Of a stretch of 64,000 nucleotides of DNA, positions 26,960-34,793 are shown in pieces. The notes under the pieces were generated by a model, which had not been told where the DNA came from, did not search any database, and was given only the letters and a program-made list of their open reading frames with translations. The position numbers and the translations under genes are program-made. This stretch comes from JAEUIE01 sp046350055 (lineage in GTDB: Bacteria > Planctomycetota > Planctomycetia > Gemmatales > HRBIN36). The stretch spans positions 1,488,001-1,552,000 of the forward strand of contig JAXMBC010000001.1 of NCBI GenBank assembly GCA_046350055.1. The letters run 5' to 3'. Every line of letters starts with the position of its first letter. The stretch's first letter is position 1.

Positions 26960-27072
26960 GCGTCTGCCTGGTGTGCTGAGGAAGTGTCAAGTTCTTAGTG
27001 CTCTACGCTCTGCGACAGAGTATCATGTTTCATGATGCCTAGCGATTCAGCACCAGGAACCGAGCAAACTCC

Positions 27073-28086
27073 ATGCGCCCCACCAAGTCACCAGCCATCA
27101 CTCTCAAGCAGCCGCCTGTCCTGATGCCCAAGACCCAGGAGGTCGTCAAGCAGATCAACAGGATGGTGGACGGCGTCTTCGTCAGCTACTGGAACGGCAA
27201 CAACGGCTCCATCTGTGGTAACGATGTCATTGCCATCTACGAGATGCTGCAAAAGGTCAAGAAGACCGATACCCTCTATCTCTTCATCAAGTCTGATGGT
27301 GGTAATGGCAAGTCTTCGCTCCGCATCATCAACATGCTGAGGCAGTACTGCAAGAAGATCATTGCTCTCGTGCCGCTGGAATGTGCCTCTGCAGCTACCA
27401 TGCTCGCCATCGGGGCCGATGAGATTCGCATGGGGCCGATGGCGTACCTCACCGCCGTGGATACCTCCCTGACACATGCCCTTTCCCCGATTGATCGGGA
27501 TAATAGTCTCGTCAGCGTCAGCCTGGATGAATTGACCCGTGTCATCCGGTCCTGGAAAGAGCAGACTAACAAGGAAGCAGGCAACCCCTATCAGTACCTC
27601 TACCAGTATGTACATCCCCTGGTCATTGGAGCTGTCGACCGGGCTGAGTCGCTTTCCATCATGCTCTGTGAAGAGATTCTCCGCTACCATCTGAAGGACG
27701 CGAAGAAGATAGCGAACATCGCCCAGAAACTGAACTCAGGCTACCCCAGCCACAGCTACCCCATTGTCCTCAAGAATGCCAAGGACATTGGTCTGCATGC
27801 CACGGAGCTCGAACCGGAGCTGCAGCACAAGCTGCTGATGCTCAACGAATACTACTCGGAGATGGGCCAGCGAGCCTTCACGGATTACGATCAGTCCAAA
27901 TACCACACCAACGAGATCCTCAACATCATCGAAGTGGAGGGACTGCAACTCTACTATCAACAGGACAAGGACATGTTCTTCCGCGAGCAGGACCGCCGCT
28001 GGCTGCCCATGAACGACAACAGTTCCTGGCGCAAGTGCGAAATGGTCGGCGGGAAGATGAAGAGTTCGGTGTTCCATATTTCGTAA
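27073..28086 (+). CDS. SDH/Clp-fold serine protease-like protein
   Basis: This 337-residue protein has a ClpP/SppA crotonase-like core (SDH_protease type). Strands read TLYLFIKSDGGNGKSSLRI and IIALVPLECASAATMLAIGADEI, the latter with the probable nucleophilic serine in ASAATM, followed by MGPMAYLTAVDTSL as in SppA-like proteins. No signal peptide is seen, so it is probably cytoplasmic. The C-terminal 80 residues (YYQQDKDMFFREQDRRWLPM) are not recognised. Downstream the heptad repeat separates it from the DUF58 gene. Whether it is a protease or an acyl-processing enzyme is unknown. Confidence 0.72.
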   Translation: MRPTKSPAITLKQPPVLMPKTQEVVKQINRMVDGVFVSYWNGNNGSICGNDVIAIYEMLQKVKKTDTLYLFIKSDGGNGKSSLRIINMLRQYCKKIIALVPLECASAATMLAIGADEIRMGPMAYLTAVDTSLTHALSPIDRDNSLVSVSLDELTRVIRSWKEQTNKEAGNPYQYLYQYVHPLVIGAVDRAESLSIMLCEEILRYHLKDAKKIANIAQKLNSGYPSHSYPIVLKNAKDIGLHATELEPELQHKLLMLNEYYSEMGQRAFTDYDQSKYHTNEILNIIEVEGLQLYYQQDKDMFFREQDRRWLPMNDNSSWRKCEMVGGKMKSSVFHIS

Positions 28087-28097
28087 GGAGGCAGCAG

Positions 28098-28184
28098 ACA
28101 GGAGTCAGAATCCAGAATGTGATTGGAACTCCTGGCTCCTGACTTCAGGCTTCTGACTCCTAACTTCTAGCTCCTAGCTTCTAA
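28098..28184. repeat. degenerate heptad-repeat locus before DUF58 gene
   Basis: Left arm 28098-28118 is three heptads (ACAGGAG, TCAGAAT, CCAGAAT); right arm 28129-28184 is eight heptads of the type CTYCTRR (CTCCTGG, CTCCTGA, CTTCAGG, CTTCTGA, CTCCTAA, CTTCTAG, CTCCTAG, CTTCTAA). The arms are imperfect inverted copies with a short centre. The array begins 11 bases after the protease stop and ends five bases before the DUF58 ATG. Confidence 0.75.
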
Positions 28185-28189
28185 TTCCT

Positions 28190-29068
28190 ATGGCCTCCCT
28201 ACTCACTCCCGACTTCCTCACCAAGCTCGAGCAGCTCGAACTGGTCGCGCGGCGCTTGCTCATGGGGCGGTTTAAGGGAGATCGGCTGAGCAAGCGCAAG
28301 GGAACCAGCGTCGAGTTTGCTGACCATCGGCACTACGTGGTAGGAGACGATTTCCGCTTTCTCGACTGGAGCCTCTTTGCCCGGCTCGACAAGCTCTTCA
28401 TCCGCCTGTACCAGGAAGAGGAAGACCTGCAGCTCAACGTGCTGGTCGATGTCAGCAAGTCGATGGACTTCGGCAACCCCAGCAAGCTGCTTCACGCCAA
28501 GCAGATTGCTGCTGCCCTCGCCTACATCGGCCTCGTCAACATGGATCGAGTCAACCTCGGCGGACTGGGTAACAGCTACCAGGCTGGCCCGCGTACTCTG
28601 CGTGGCAAGAAGACGATGCCGCGTGTGCTGGAATTCCTCGACGACCTGCAGCCCACGGAAGCAGGCAATCTGACCCAGGCGATCAAGTCATTTTGCATAC
28701 AGGCCGGCAGCAGGGGCATTGTCGTGCTCCTCTCCGACTTCCTCGACAAAGGCGGGTTCGAGGAACCGTTGCGGATGCTGCTCGCCCGCAGGATGGAAGT
28801 CTATGCCATCCAGGTACTTGCTCCGGAAGAGATCGACCCCACGGTGCAAGGCGACCTCAAACTGCTGGATATCGAGGACGACGACCTCGCGGAAATCACC
28901 GTGACCCCTGCGTTGATCAAACGCTACAAGAAGAATCTTGCTGCCTATCAGTCTGCCCTCAGCAACTTCAGTCGGCAGCGGGGTATCCAATTCCTTACCT
29001 CTGCTACGACGGAGCCGTTCGACAAGCTGGTGTTAAGCCAGTTACGCCAGCGTGGGCTGGTACGTTAG
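28190..29068 (+). CDS. DUF58 domain protein (VWA-like)
   Basis: A 292-residue DUF58 protein. The N-terminal SVEFADHRHYVVGDDFRFLDWSLFARLDKLFIRLYQEE is the diagnostic DUF58 box, followed by a von Willebrand-like MIDAS strand VLVDVSKSMDFG. Such genes usually accompany MoxR-type AAA ATPases, but no moxR gene is next to this one. The start ATG at 28190 has no upstream Shine-Dalgarno; instead the heptad repeat ends five bases before it. Its role in envelope or protein assembly is unproven. Confidence 0.85.
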   Translation: MASLLTPDFLTKLEQLELVARRLLMGRFKGDRLSKRKGTSVEFADHRHYVVGDDFRFLDWSLFARLDKLFIRLYQEEEDLQLNVLVDVSKSMDFGNPSKLLHAKQIAAALAYIGLVNMDRVNLGGLGNSYQAGPRTLRGKKTMPRVLEFLDDLQPTEAGNLTQAIKSFCIQAGSRGIVVLLSDFLDKGGFEEPLRMLLARRMEVYAIQVLAPEEIDPTVQGDLKLLDIEDDDLAEITVTPALIKRYKKNLAAYQSALSNFSRQRGIQFLTSATTEPFDKLVLSQLRQRGLVR

Positions 29069-29144
29069 TTTCCGGCTGATTCACGATAAATACTGTAGGT
29101 GCGGGACCGAATCATCGGGTAGGCTGTCTTACAGGTCTATCGCT

Positions 29145-29501
29145 ATGTTTGGCCTCTTTGAACTCATTGGTGAATCGCTCGACCCCGGCGATGTCGGTGG
29201 TATCGAATGCGGCGCTCCCGAAGTACAGCGTCGCTCGAGCACCGTGGTGCTGCTTCATTTCATCCTGGCTGGCTTCCTGCTGACATGTGCCCTGGTGGGT
29301 ATCTGCCTGGGTACGTGGGGCGAGTGGTTCTGGCTTACTTTCTGGTTAGTGTTTCTGGTGGTGTACCTCATCGCAGCCCACTATCTCACGCCGCAGCCTG
29401 ACTATGACAACCTCGGCTGGTTTGGTGGCATCATGGATAATCCCTTTCGCTATTCAGATGATCTCAACTGGTTCCTGATGTTTTTGAAGTTCATGCTCTA
29501 G
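29145..29501 (+). CDS. small two-helix membrane protein
   Basis: From the ATG at 29145 (MFGLFELIGESLDPGDVGG) this encodes 118 residues with two hydrophobic helices (VVLLHFILAGFLLTCALVG and WFWLTFWLVFLVVYLIA). I know no family. After the TAG stop the same frame stays open for 40 more codons with a basic tract (see the separate entry). Upstream lies DUF58 and downstream a VOC gene, possibly one transcript. Confidence 0.7.
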   Translation: MFGLFELIGESLDPGDVGGIECGAPEVQRRSSTVVLLHFILAGFLLTCALVGICLGTWGEWFWLTFWLVFLVVYLIAAHYLTPQPDYDNLGWFGGIMDNPFRYSDDLNWFLMFLKFML

Positions 29502-29624
29502 CCTGGAAACATCATCACCGTCGGGTTGCGAGATGGCTACCTCGGCTTCACGGGCCAGTTACCCAGGCCGCGCAGGAAGAAACGCAAGAAAAAAGCCGCT
29601 GTCACCTTCGAGCAACATCAATAG
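29502..29624 (+). other. in-frame open extension after a TAG stop
   Basis: Directly after the TAG at 29499-29501 the same reading frame continues for 40 sense codons to a TAG at 29622. It encodes ITVGLRDGYLGFTGQLP and then a Lys/Arg-rich tract (PRPRRKKRKKK). This would fit a cytoplasmic tail of the preceding membrane protein and suggests nonsense mutation, readthrough or sequencing error. It could also be a chance open frame. Confidence 0.35.
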
Positions 29625-29635
29625 GGAGAAATACC

Positions 29636-29992
29636 GTGATCCGTGGCATGCATGGCATGTTCTACTCGTCCGATGCAGATGCCACTCGTGCCTTCTTTCG
29701 GGATGTCCTGTCATTCCCGGCTCACGATGTCGGCGAGGGCTGGCTGATCTTCGACCTGCCTGAAGCGGATCTGGGCTTCCATCCGGCGGACCACTCTCAC
29801 GGCGCACCAGCAGGTACTCCCAGCCTTTCGTTTTATTGTGATGACATCGTGGCCACGGTAGCTGAACTGAAAGCCAAAGGCGTTGTATTCGTTCAGGAAG
29901 TGGAAAACCACGGGTACGGTCTGGTGACCTTGTTCCAGGCTCCTGGCGGTCTAACAATTCAGCTGTATCAGCCTCTCTACGCCAAGTCATGA
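29636..29992 (+). CDS. VOC superfamily (glyoxalase-like) protein
   Basis: A 118-residue single-module vicinal-oxygen-chelate protein. It starts at a GTG at 29636 preceded by GGGAG at proper spacing. The pattern ADATRAFFRDVLSFPAHDVG, WLIFDLPEADLGFHP and GYGLVTLFQAPGGLTIQLYQP is typical of glyoxalase/bleomycin-resistance folds. Metal-site residues in two of the four usual places (His and Glu-like) are not certain. Substrate unknown. Confidence 0.85.
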   Translation: MIRGMHGMFYSSDADATRAFFRDVLSFPAHDVGEGWLIFDLPEADLGFHPADHSHGAPAGTPSLSFYCDDIVATVAELKAKGVVFVQEVENHGYGLVTLFQAPGGLTIQLYQPLYAKS

Positions 29993-30076
29993 AGTTACTG
30001 CGAAGGACATGGCAACGGTTGGCAATCCCATAATATGATGGCACACATCTTTCACCCTCCACTTCAGGAGTATGCC

Positions 30077-30520
30077 ATGTCGTTGTTGCTAGTGCTGGCT
30101 TCGTTGATTGTCTGCCCCGCTGTTGAGGATATCAAGCTCGATCTGAAGGCTGCCAAGTTCAATCCCGATGGCAGCGAACTGATCGGCTACAACGAAGGCG
30201 ATGAACGCGCCTTCTTCTACATCAATGGCTCGGTCACGCTGACTGCCAAAGTCCCCGCCGAAGGGGAATACACCATCACCCTGAGTGCCGCCTGTACTGC
30301 TGCCCTGAAGGAGAACGCCAAGATCAACATCTTTGTGGGCGACAAGCAGGTAGCCAGGGACTTCACCCTGACGACCGAAGATCAGAAGGACTACACGTTC
30401 ACTGCCAAGTTCAAGGAAGGCGAAAACAAGCTGAAGGTGGAATACACCAACGATGTATACAAGGAAGGCGAGTATGATCGCAACTTCTACCTGCACGGTG
30501 CAAAGCTGACGAAGAAGTAA
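30077..30520 (+). CDS. small exported beta-sandwich protein (CBM-like)
   Basis: From the ATG at 30077 after AGGAG this encodes 147 residues. A short leader MSLLLVLASLIVCPAVE indicates export. The mature part has alternating strands (AFFYINGSVTLTAKVPAEGEYTITL, INIFVGDKQVARDFTL, FYLHGAKLTKK) that resemble carbohydrate-binding CBM36/60-like modules found in planctomycete surface proteins. No sugar-binding residues are assigned. A strong terminator follows. Confidence 0.6.
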   Translation: MSLLLVLASLIVCPAVEDIKLDLKAAKFNPDGSELIGYNEGDERAFFYINGSVTLTAKVPAEGEYTITLSAACTAALKENAKINIFVGDKQVARDFTLTTEDQKDYTFTAKFKEGENKLKVEYTNDVYKEGEYDRNFYLHGAKLTKK

Positions 30521-30564
30521 AAAGTATCTGTCTGGACTATCGCTTCCCGGCGAAACTCCCATGC

Positions 30565-30600
30565 AAGAAGCCTGCGGCTTAGCCGCAGGCTTCTTCCTTT
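30565..30600 (+). terminator. rho-independent terminator after the exported CBM-like gene
   Basis: AAGAAGCCTGCGGC pairs with GCCGCAGGCTTCTT across a TTA loop, followed by a T-rich tail. The stem is perfect and starts about 45 bases after the stop codon. Confidence 0.85.
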
Positions 30601-30688
30601 TGTGTCAAGAGCAACATGCGGACCGGCCTCAACTGGGCTAGCAGCATATTTGAGGGGGCGGTATAGTTTGCCCCGCCTTGGAGGAGCA

Positions 30689-30724
30689 GGCCAGGGATGG
30701 CCGACACCGGGCAAGGATGCCCGG
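30689..30724 (+). promoter_or_regulatory. two tandem CsrA/RsmA-like leader hairpins
   Basis: Hairpin 1 is GGCCA-GGGA-TGGCC (30689-30702) and hairpin 2 is CCGGGCA-AGGA-TGCCCGG (30707-30724), separated by GACA. Both present a GGA in a four-base loop and carry CARGGATG (30692-30699 and 30712-30719), matching the known CsrA binding consensus. They lie 43 bases upstream of the ATG at 30767. Confidence 0.6.
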
Positions 30725-30766
30725 GCTCCTTCATCGGTTCAGCAGGATTGCTGGGAGGAATTTGTC

Positions 30767-32383
30767 ATGCGGAGTCTCTACTGGCTGACCGCCGTTACCC
30801 TGGTAGCCGCTGCGGTTTGCACCGTGGCTATTGCAGATTACAGCCGTCGTCATCCGCAAGGCATCAGCGCCTTGTGGTCGAGCAGTTCCTCGACCATCAC
30901 TCAACCTGTCGCTGCGTGTCCGGTATCCTGCTCGAAAGAGGATCCAGCCCCTGCATCTCAGATCACTATTCCCAGTGCTCCTGTCACCATCAGCGAGCCT
31001 ACGCTGCCCCCGATTCCTTCGCAGACAGCCGTGGATCTCAACAGTATCCCCGAACATCAGCAACTTCGGGAAGCTGCCTTGAAGAACCTGGTCAGCATGC
31101 AGACTGAAGTTCCCACGCTGCCTCCTGCCAGTGTTGTGGAGCGCAAAAAAGAACCGGTCGTGGATGAGTTCACCTATTCGGATAAACCGCTGGCACCGCT
31201 CTATGTACCCATTCAGCCAGCAGCCCCAGTAGTGTTGCCTCCGGCCAGCATCATCAAGGAAGTCGCCAAGCTGCCGATGATTCCCGGAGTATCGGCACGC
31301 AATCAGACCGCAGCTTCCCTCAATGCCAAATCACCGTTGCAGATTGAAGTGCAGCGTGGACCGCAGATCATGCCTGGCCTGCATGCAGCTATGCCAGCCA
31401 GTACTGGATGGGAGAATCCGGTCCAGGACACGATGAACACCGTGGCGGAACTGGTCGCTGCCATGAACCCCACGACCTATCTGATAGCGTTGCCTGTCTC
31501 GGACAAGAAGGTGTCGAAGGCGACAAACTTCGCTTCTGTTGCATGCCAGCCCCAGGTGAAGAAGGAACCTGTGCTTAAGCCAGTTGAACCAGGGTCGTAT
31601 CCTCCTGTCGTATACGAAACGACAATCGGCAAAGATGGTAAGCCTGTCACCAAAGTTGTCGGTCAGTGGACGGGCTGCCAGGCTGAAACGCCATCAGTCC
31701 CGACAGTCAATAACGCGGCTGTTAGCATGCACGACAGCACCAAACCGAGTTGCTGCCAGGATGAAGTTATCGTCCGCACCTACTCTGTCGCCGAATTCAC
31801 CTCGATGGCCGGCCAGAGTCACGAAGACCTGACCCGCCTCATCACCACCATGGTGGCTCCCGAAAGCTGGAACACCAAGGATTCAACCATCGAGTACTTC
31901 CCGCTGGGCAAGTGCCTGGTGGTAAGGCATCGCAGCGCGGTTCAGTCTCAGGTGGAAGACCTGCTCACCCAGCTACGCAGCCAGGTGCAGAAGCAGGGAA
32001 AAAGTCCGGTCATCAGTCGAGTGCCTGGTCTGCAGCCTGCCTCGGAACTGGAACTGGTGCCTGTCTCTCCTCGTGAAACAGAACAACTGCCTCGGGTCAT
32101 TACCATCGAGCCGAATCGCTGTGTGGAAGACATACTCGGCATGATCCCCATGACGCCAGAAGGTCGCTTGATCCCAGTGCCGATGAACGTACAGAAGAGT
32201 GTGCTCGTGCCTGCCCAGTTTGAGACGAACGTGGAACCAGGCTGGTTCTTTGATGGTCCAGCAGGTTTGCAGAGCAAGCCGAAGGCACCCGAGTTCTTCC
32301 CCTGGTTCCTGCCTTACGCCCCCCTGCCTGAAGGCCCTGCCACCTACGAAGAGCAGCAGGTGAAGCCCAAGGGCGATAAGTAA
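30767..32383 (+). CDS. exported protein with planctomycete secretin-like C-terminal domain
   Basis: Start ATG 30767 follows GGGAGGAA. The 538-residue product begins with a signal peptide (MRSLYWLTAVTLVAAAVCTVA), then a Pro/Ser-rich linker of over 250 residues. The C-terminal third contains VRTYSVAEFTSMAGQ, TRLITTMVAPESWNTKD and YFPLGKCLVVRHRSAVQSQV, a domain I associate with planctomycete secretin-like or outer-membrane proteins. It is probably extracytoplasmic. Two CsrA-like hairpins lie in its leader, so post-transcriptional control is likely. A terminator follows at 32445. Confidence 0.7.
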   Translation: MRSLYWLTAVTLVAAAVCTVAIADYSRRHPQGISALWSSSSSTITQPVAACPVSCSKEDPAPASQITIPSAPVTISEPTLPPIPSQTAVDLNSIPEHQQLREAALKNLVSMQTEVPTLPPASVVERKKEPVVDEFTYSDKPLAPLYVPIQPAAPVVLPPASIIKEVAKLPMIPGVSARNQTAASLNAKSPLQIEVQRGPQIMPGLHAAMPASTGWENPVQDTMNTVAELVAAMNPTTYLIALPVSDKKVSKATNFASVACQPQVKKEPVLKPVEPGSYPPVVYETTIGKDGKPVTKVVGQWTGCQAETPSVPTVNNAAVSMHDSTKPSCCQDEVIVRTYSVAEFTSMAGQSHEDLTRLITTMVAPESWNTKDSTIEYFPLGKCLVVRHRSAVQSQVEDLLTQLRSQVQKQGKSPVISRVPGLQPASELELVPVSPRETEQLPRVITIEPNRCVEDILGMIPMTPEGRLIPVPMNVQKSVLVPAQFETNVEPGWFFDGPAGLQSKPKAPEFFPWFLPYAPLPEGPATYEEQQVKPKGDK

Positions 32384-32444
32384 GCGATTGATACTGGATG
32401 TGCCATGGTTTGCACGCTAACCATGCCCGTCCGAAACCTGTAGC

Positions 32445-32480
32445 AACCGGTAGTCGAGCCTTTCGACTACCGGTTTTTTC
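32445..32480 (+). terminator. rho-independent terminator
   Basis: AACCGGTAGTCGA and TCGACTACCGGTT form a perfect 13-bp stem around a five-base loop, followed by TTTTC. It follows the secretin-like gene stop at 32383 and precedes the M1 peptidase. Confidence 0.88.
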
Positions 32481-32516
32481 GTATGAAGAAAGTGATGACT
32501 TCTACTGGTGCTTCGT

Positions 32517-34376
32517 ATGACACTCTTCTGCTGGCTCCTCTTGAGCTTCCTTCCCGCCGTTGCTGAAGATCGCCCGGATCCCCACTCCTTTGCCAATAGT
32601 CACGAGGTATCCACCGATCAGGTCACGCTTCGACTGACTGTCTCCTTCGAGAAGAAGGAACTCGCAGGCGATGTCATTCATCGACTGAAGCGAATGCCGG
32701 GCAAGCAGCCTTCGGTCTTCGTCGTCGATACCCGTGGCCTCGTCATCGAGCAGTGCAGCATCGGCAGCAGTAAGGAAGATTTCACCCTCAGTGGCGGCAT
32801 CACCAGGTCATTCAAGCCGGTCCAGCATACGCTGCAGCCCGAGGATAAGATTCTCGGTTCCGCTCTGCTCATTCCCATCGAGCCAACTACCACCCACGTT
32901 CGCATCAAGTATCGCACCACACCGCAGGCAACGGGTTTGCAGTGGCTCACCCCGGCCCAGACGGCGGAGAAGAAGCACCCGTTCCTCTTCAGCCAGTCGC
33001 AAGCCATCCACGCCCGCAGTTGGGTGCCGGTGCAGGATTCACCTAGCGTCCGCTTCACCTACACCGCCAGCATCGATGCACCGTCTCCGCTGCAACCCGT
33101 CATGAGCGCTACACGTCACGAGGCTAAGGCCCGTGCTTTTACTTTCAGGATGGAGCAACCCATCCCCGCCTACCTCCTCGCCCTCGCCGTCGGCGACCTG
33201 CACTTCCAGCCTATCGGCAAACGCACCGGCATCTGGGCCGAGCCGAGTGTTGTCACCAAGGCAGCGAAGGAATTCGAAGACATGGAGCTGATGCTCGAAG
33301 CCGTCGAATCGCTCTACGGCCCCTACCGCTGGGAACGTTACGACGTCCTGATGCTGCCCCCGAGCTTCCCCTTCGGCGGGATGGAAAACCCGCGGATGAC
33401 CTTTGCCACGCCCACGGTCCTCGCCGGTGACAAGAGCCTGGTCTCGCTCATCGCTCACGAGATGGCACACTCCTGGTCAGGCAACCTGGTGACCAATGCC
33501 ACCTGGCGCGACTTCTGGCTCAACGAAGGCTTCACGGTCTACCTCGAACGCCGCATCCTGGAGAAGGTCTATGGCAAAGCCCGGGCTGAGATGGAAACGC
33601 AAATCGGCCGCAATCTGCTCGAGAAGTCACTGAAGACGATGAAGCCACGGGAACAGGTTCTTCACATCGACCTGACCGGCCAGGACCCTGATGACAATGT
33701 GACCGACATTCCCTACGAGAAGGGCTTTCTGTTCTTGCTGCATCTGGAGAAGCTGGCAGGTCGGGAGCGGTTCGATGCCTTTCTCAAGGGCTGGTTCAGC
33801 AAGCATGCCTTTCAGAGCGTGACGACACCAGTGTTCGTGGCTTATCTTAAAAAGGAGTTGCTGGACACGGATGCTGAGCTTGCCAATGCCTTCCCGCTGG
33901 ACGAGTGGATCAGCAAGCCCGGCTTGCCCGCAGGCATCCCCACTATCGTTTCCCCGGCACTGAGCAGAGCGGAGTTGCTGGCCAGAGACTATGCTGCGGG
34001 GAAGGTTGCAGCAACCGAGTTGAAAGTGCAGGGATGGAGCACCCAGGAGTGGCTCTACTTCCTGCGCTCCCTGCCGGAGAAGATCAGTCGCGAGAAATTG
34101 CAGGCACTCGATAAAGCACATCACCTGACGCAGACAGGCAATAGTGAGGTGCTTTGCCAGTGGCTGGAACTGGCCATCAAGGCACAATACGAAGCAGCGT
34201 ATCCACGCGTGGAATCGTTCCTGCTGGGTCAGGGACGACGCATCTACGTGAAACCGCTGTACGAGGCGATGCTGCTGACGCCGGAGGGTAAAGCGCGTGC
34301 CTTGGCCATCTATCAGAAAGCCCGGCCACGCTACCATTCCATTACCACCAGTACCCTTGATGCCTTGTTGAAGTGA
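32517..34376 (+). CDS. M1-family aminopeptidase (LTA4H-like)
   Basis: A 619-residue zinc aminopeptidase from the ATG at 32517, with a signal peptide (MTLFCWLLLSFLPAVAE). The gluzincin motif HEMAH (residues 314-318), followed 18 residues later by Glu337 in WLNEGF, supplies the zinc ligands. GGMENPRMTF is the conserved exopeptidase loop that binds the N-terminus. A C-terminal helical domain like that of leukotriene-A4 hydrolase is present. It likely works in the periplasm-like space on peptides. A GTG at 32508 is also open. Confidence 0.92.
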   Translation: MTLFCWLLLSFLPAVAEDRPDPHSFANSHEVSTDQVTLRLTVSFEKKELAGDVIHRLKRMPGKQPSVFVVDTRGLVIEQCSIGSSKEDFTLSGGITRSFKPVQHTLQPEDKILGSALLIPIEPTTTHVRIKYRTTPQATGLQWLTPAQTAEKKHPFLFSQSQAIHARSWVPVQDSPSVRFTYTASIDAPSPLQPVMSATRHEAKARAFTFRMEQPIPAYLLALAVGDLHFQPIGKRTGIWAEPSVVTKAAKEFEDMELMLEAVESLYGPYRWERYDVLMLPPSFPFGGMENPRMTFATPTVLAGDKSLVSLIAHEMAHSWSGNLVTNATWRDFWLNEGFTVYLERRILEKVYGKARAEMETQIGRNLLEKSLKTMKPREQVLHIDLTGQDPDDNVTDIPYEKGFLFLLHLEKLAGRERFDAFLKGWFSKHAFQSVTTPVFVAYLKKELLDTDAELANAFPLDEWISKPGLPAGIPTIVSPALSRAELLARDYAAGKVAATELKVQGWSTQEWLYFLRSLPEKISREKLQALDKAHHLTQTGNSEVLCQWLELAIKAQYEAAYPRVESFLLGQGRRIYVKPLYEAMLLTPEGKARALAIYQKARPRYHSITTSTLDALLK

Positions 34377-34407
34377 CCGTGGATAGCTGTTCTCATATCC
34401 TGTGGGT

Positions 34408-34791
34408 ATGGTCTGGCTCACCTTAATTACCGGGCTGACGCTCTTCGCCATCGGCATTGGCTGTCGCTACCTCGTGCCGCTGACACAGTGGCAGGCGTTG
34501 CTACCCGTTGTGTTCGGTCTCTTCTATCTCACGATGGCAGAGGGTCTACGGTCGAAGCCGTCCCAGCGCAGAATGTTTCACTTCCTGGCGCTGCTTTGGA
34601 GCATGATCGTGGTGGTTGTCTCACTGCCACTCGCCAGGGAGTTCTTTCATGCCTGGAATCATGGCGCGGTCGTGCAGGATGGTGTACCGGTGCGGCCAGA
34701 ATTGATCTTTGAGCTCTCTGCAGTGCTGCTCGTTTCACTTCTCTACTTCGTCGTCGCTGCGGTCCAGTTCTGGAGGCTACCCAAGGGGTGA
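34408..34791 (+). CDS. small multi-pass membrane protein
   Basis: From the ATG at 34408 this gives 127 residues with about four hydrophobic helices (LTLITGLTLFAIGIG, WQALLPVVFGLFYLTM, FLALLWSMIVVVVSLPL, VLLVSLLYFVVAAVQFW). I recognise no family. It converges on the glycosyltransferase-like gene with two bases between stops. Confidence 0.7.
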   Translation: MVWLTLITGLTLFAIGIGCRYLVPLTQWQALLPVVFGLFYLTMAEGLRSKPSQRRMFHFLALLWSMIVVVVSLPLAREFFHAWNHGAVVQDGVPVRPELIFELSAVLLVSLLYFVVAAVQFWRLPKG

Positions 34792-34793
34792 GC

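Noticed and set aside
26994..27014. Heptad-like CTTAGTG, CTCTACG, CTCTGCG after dnaE
   Set aside because: Only three weakly similar units and no inverted arm; too little to call.
28098..28184. CRISPR array
   Set aside because: The units are 7 bp without spacers, so it is a tandem heptad array.
29533..29763. 76-codon open frame across the VOC start
   Set aside because: Overlaps the VOC gene in another frame; only the register after the TAG at 29501 looks protein-like.
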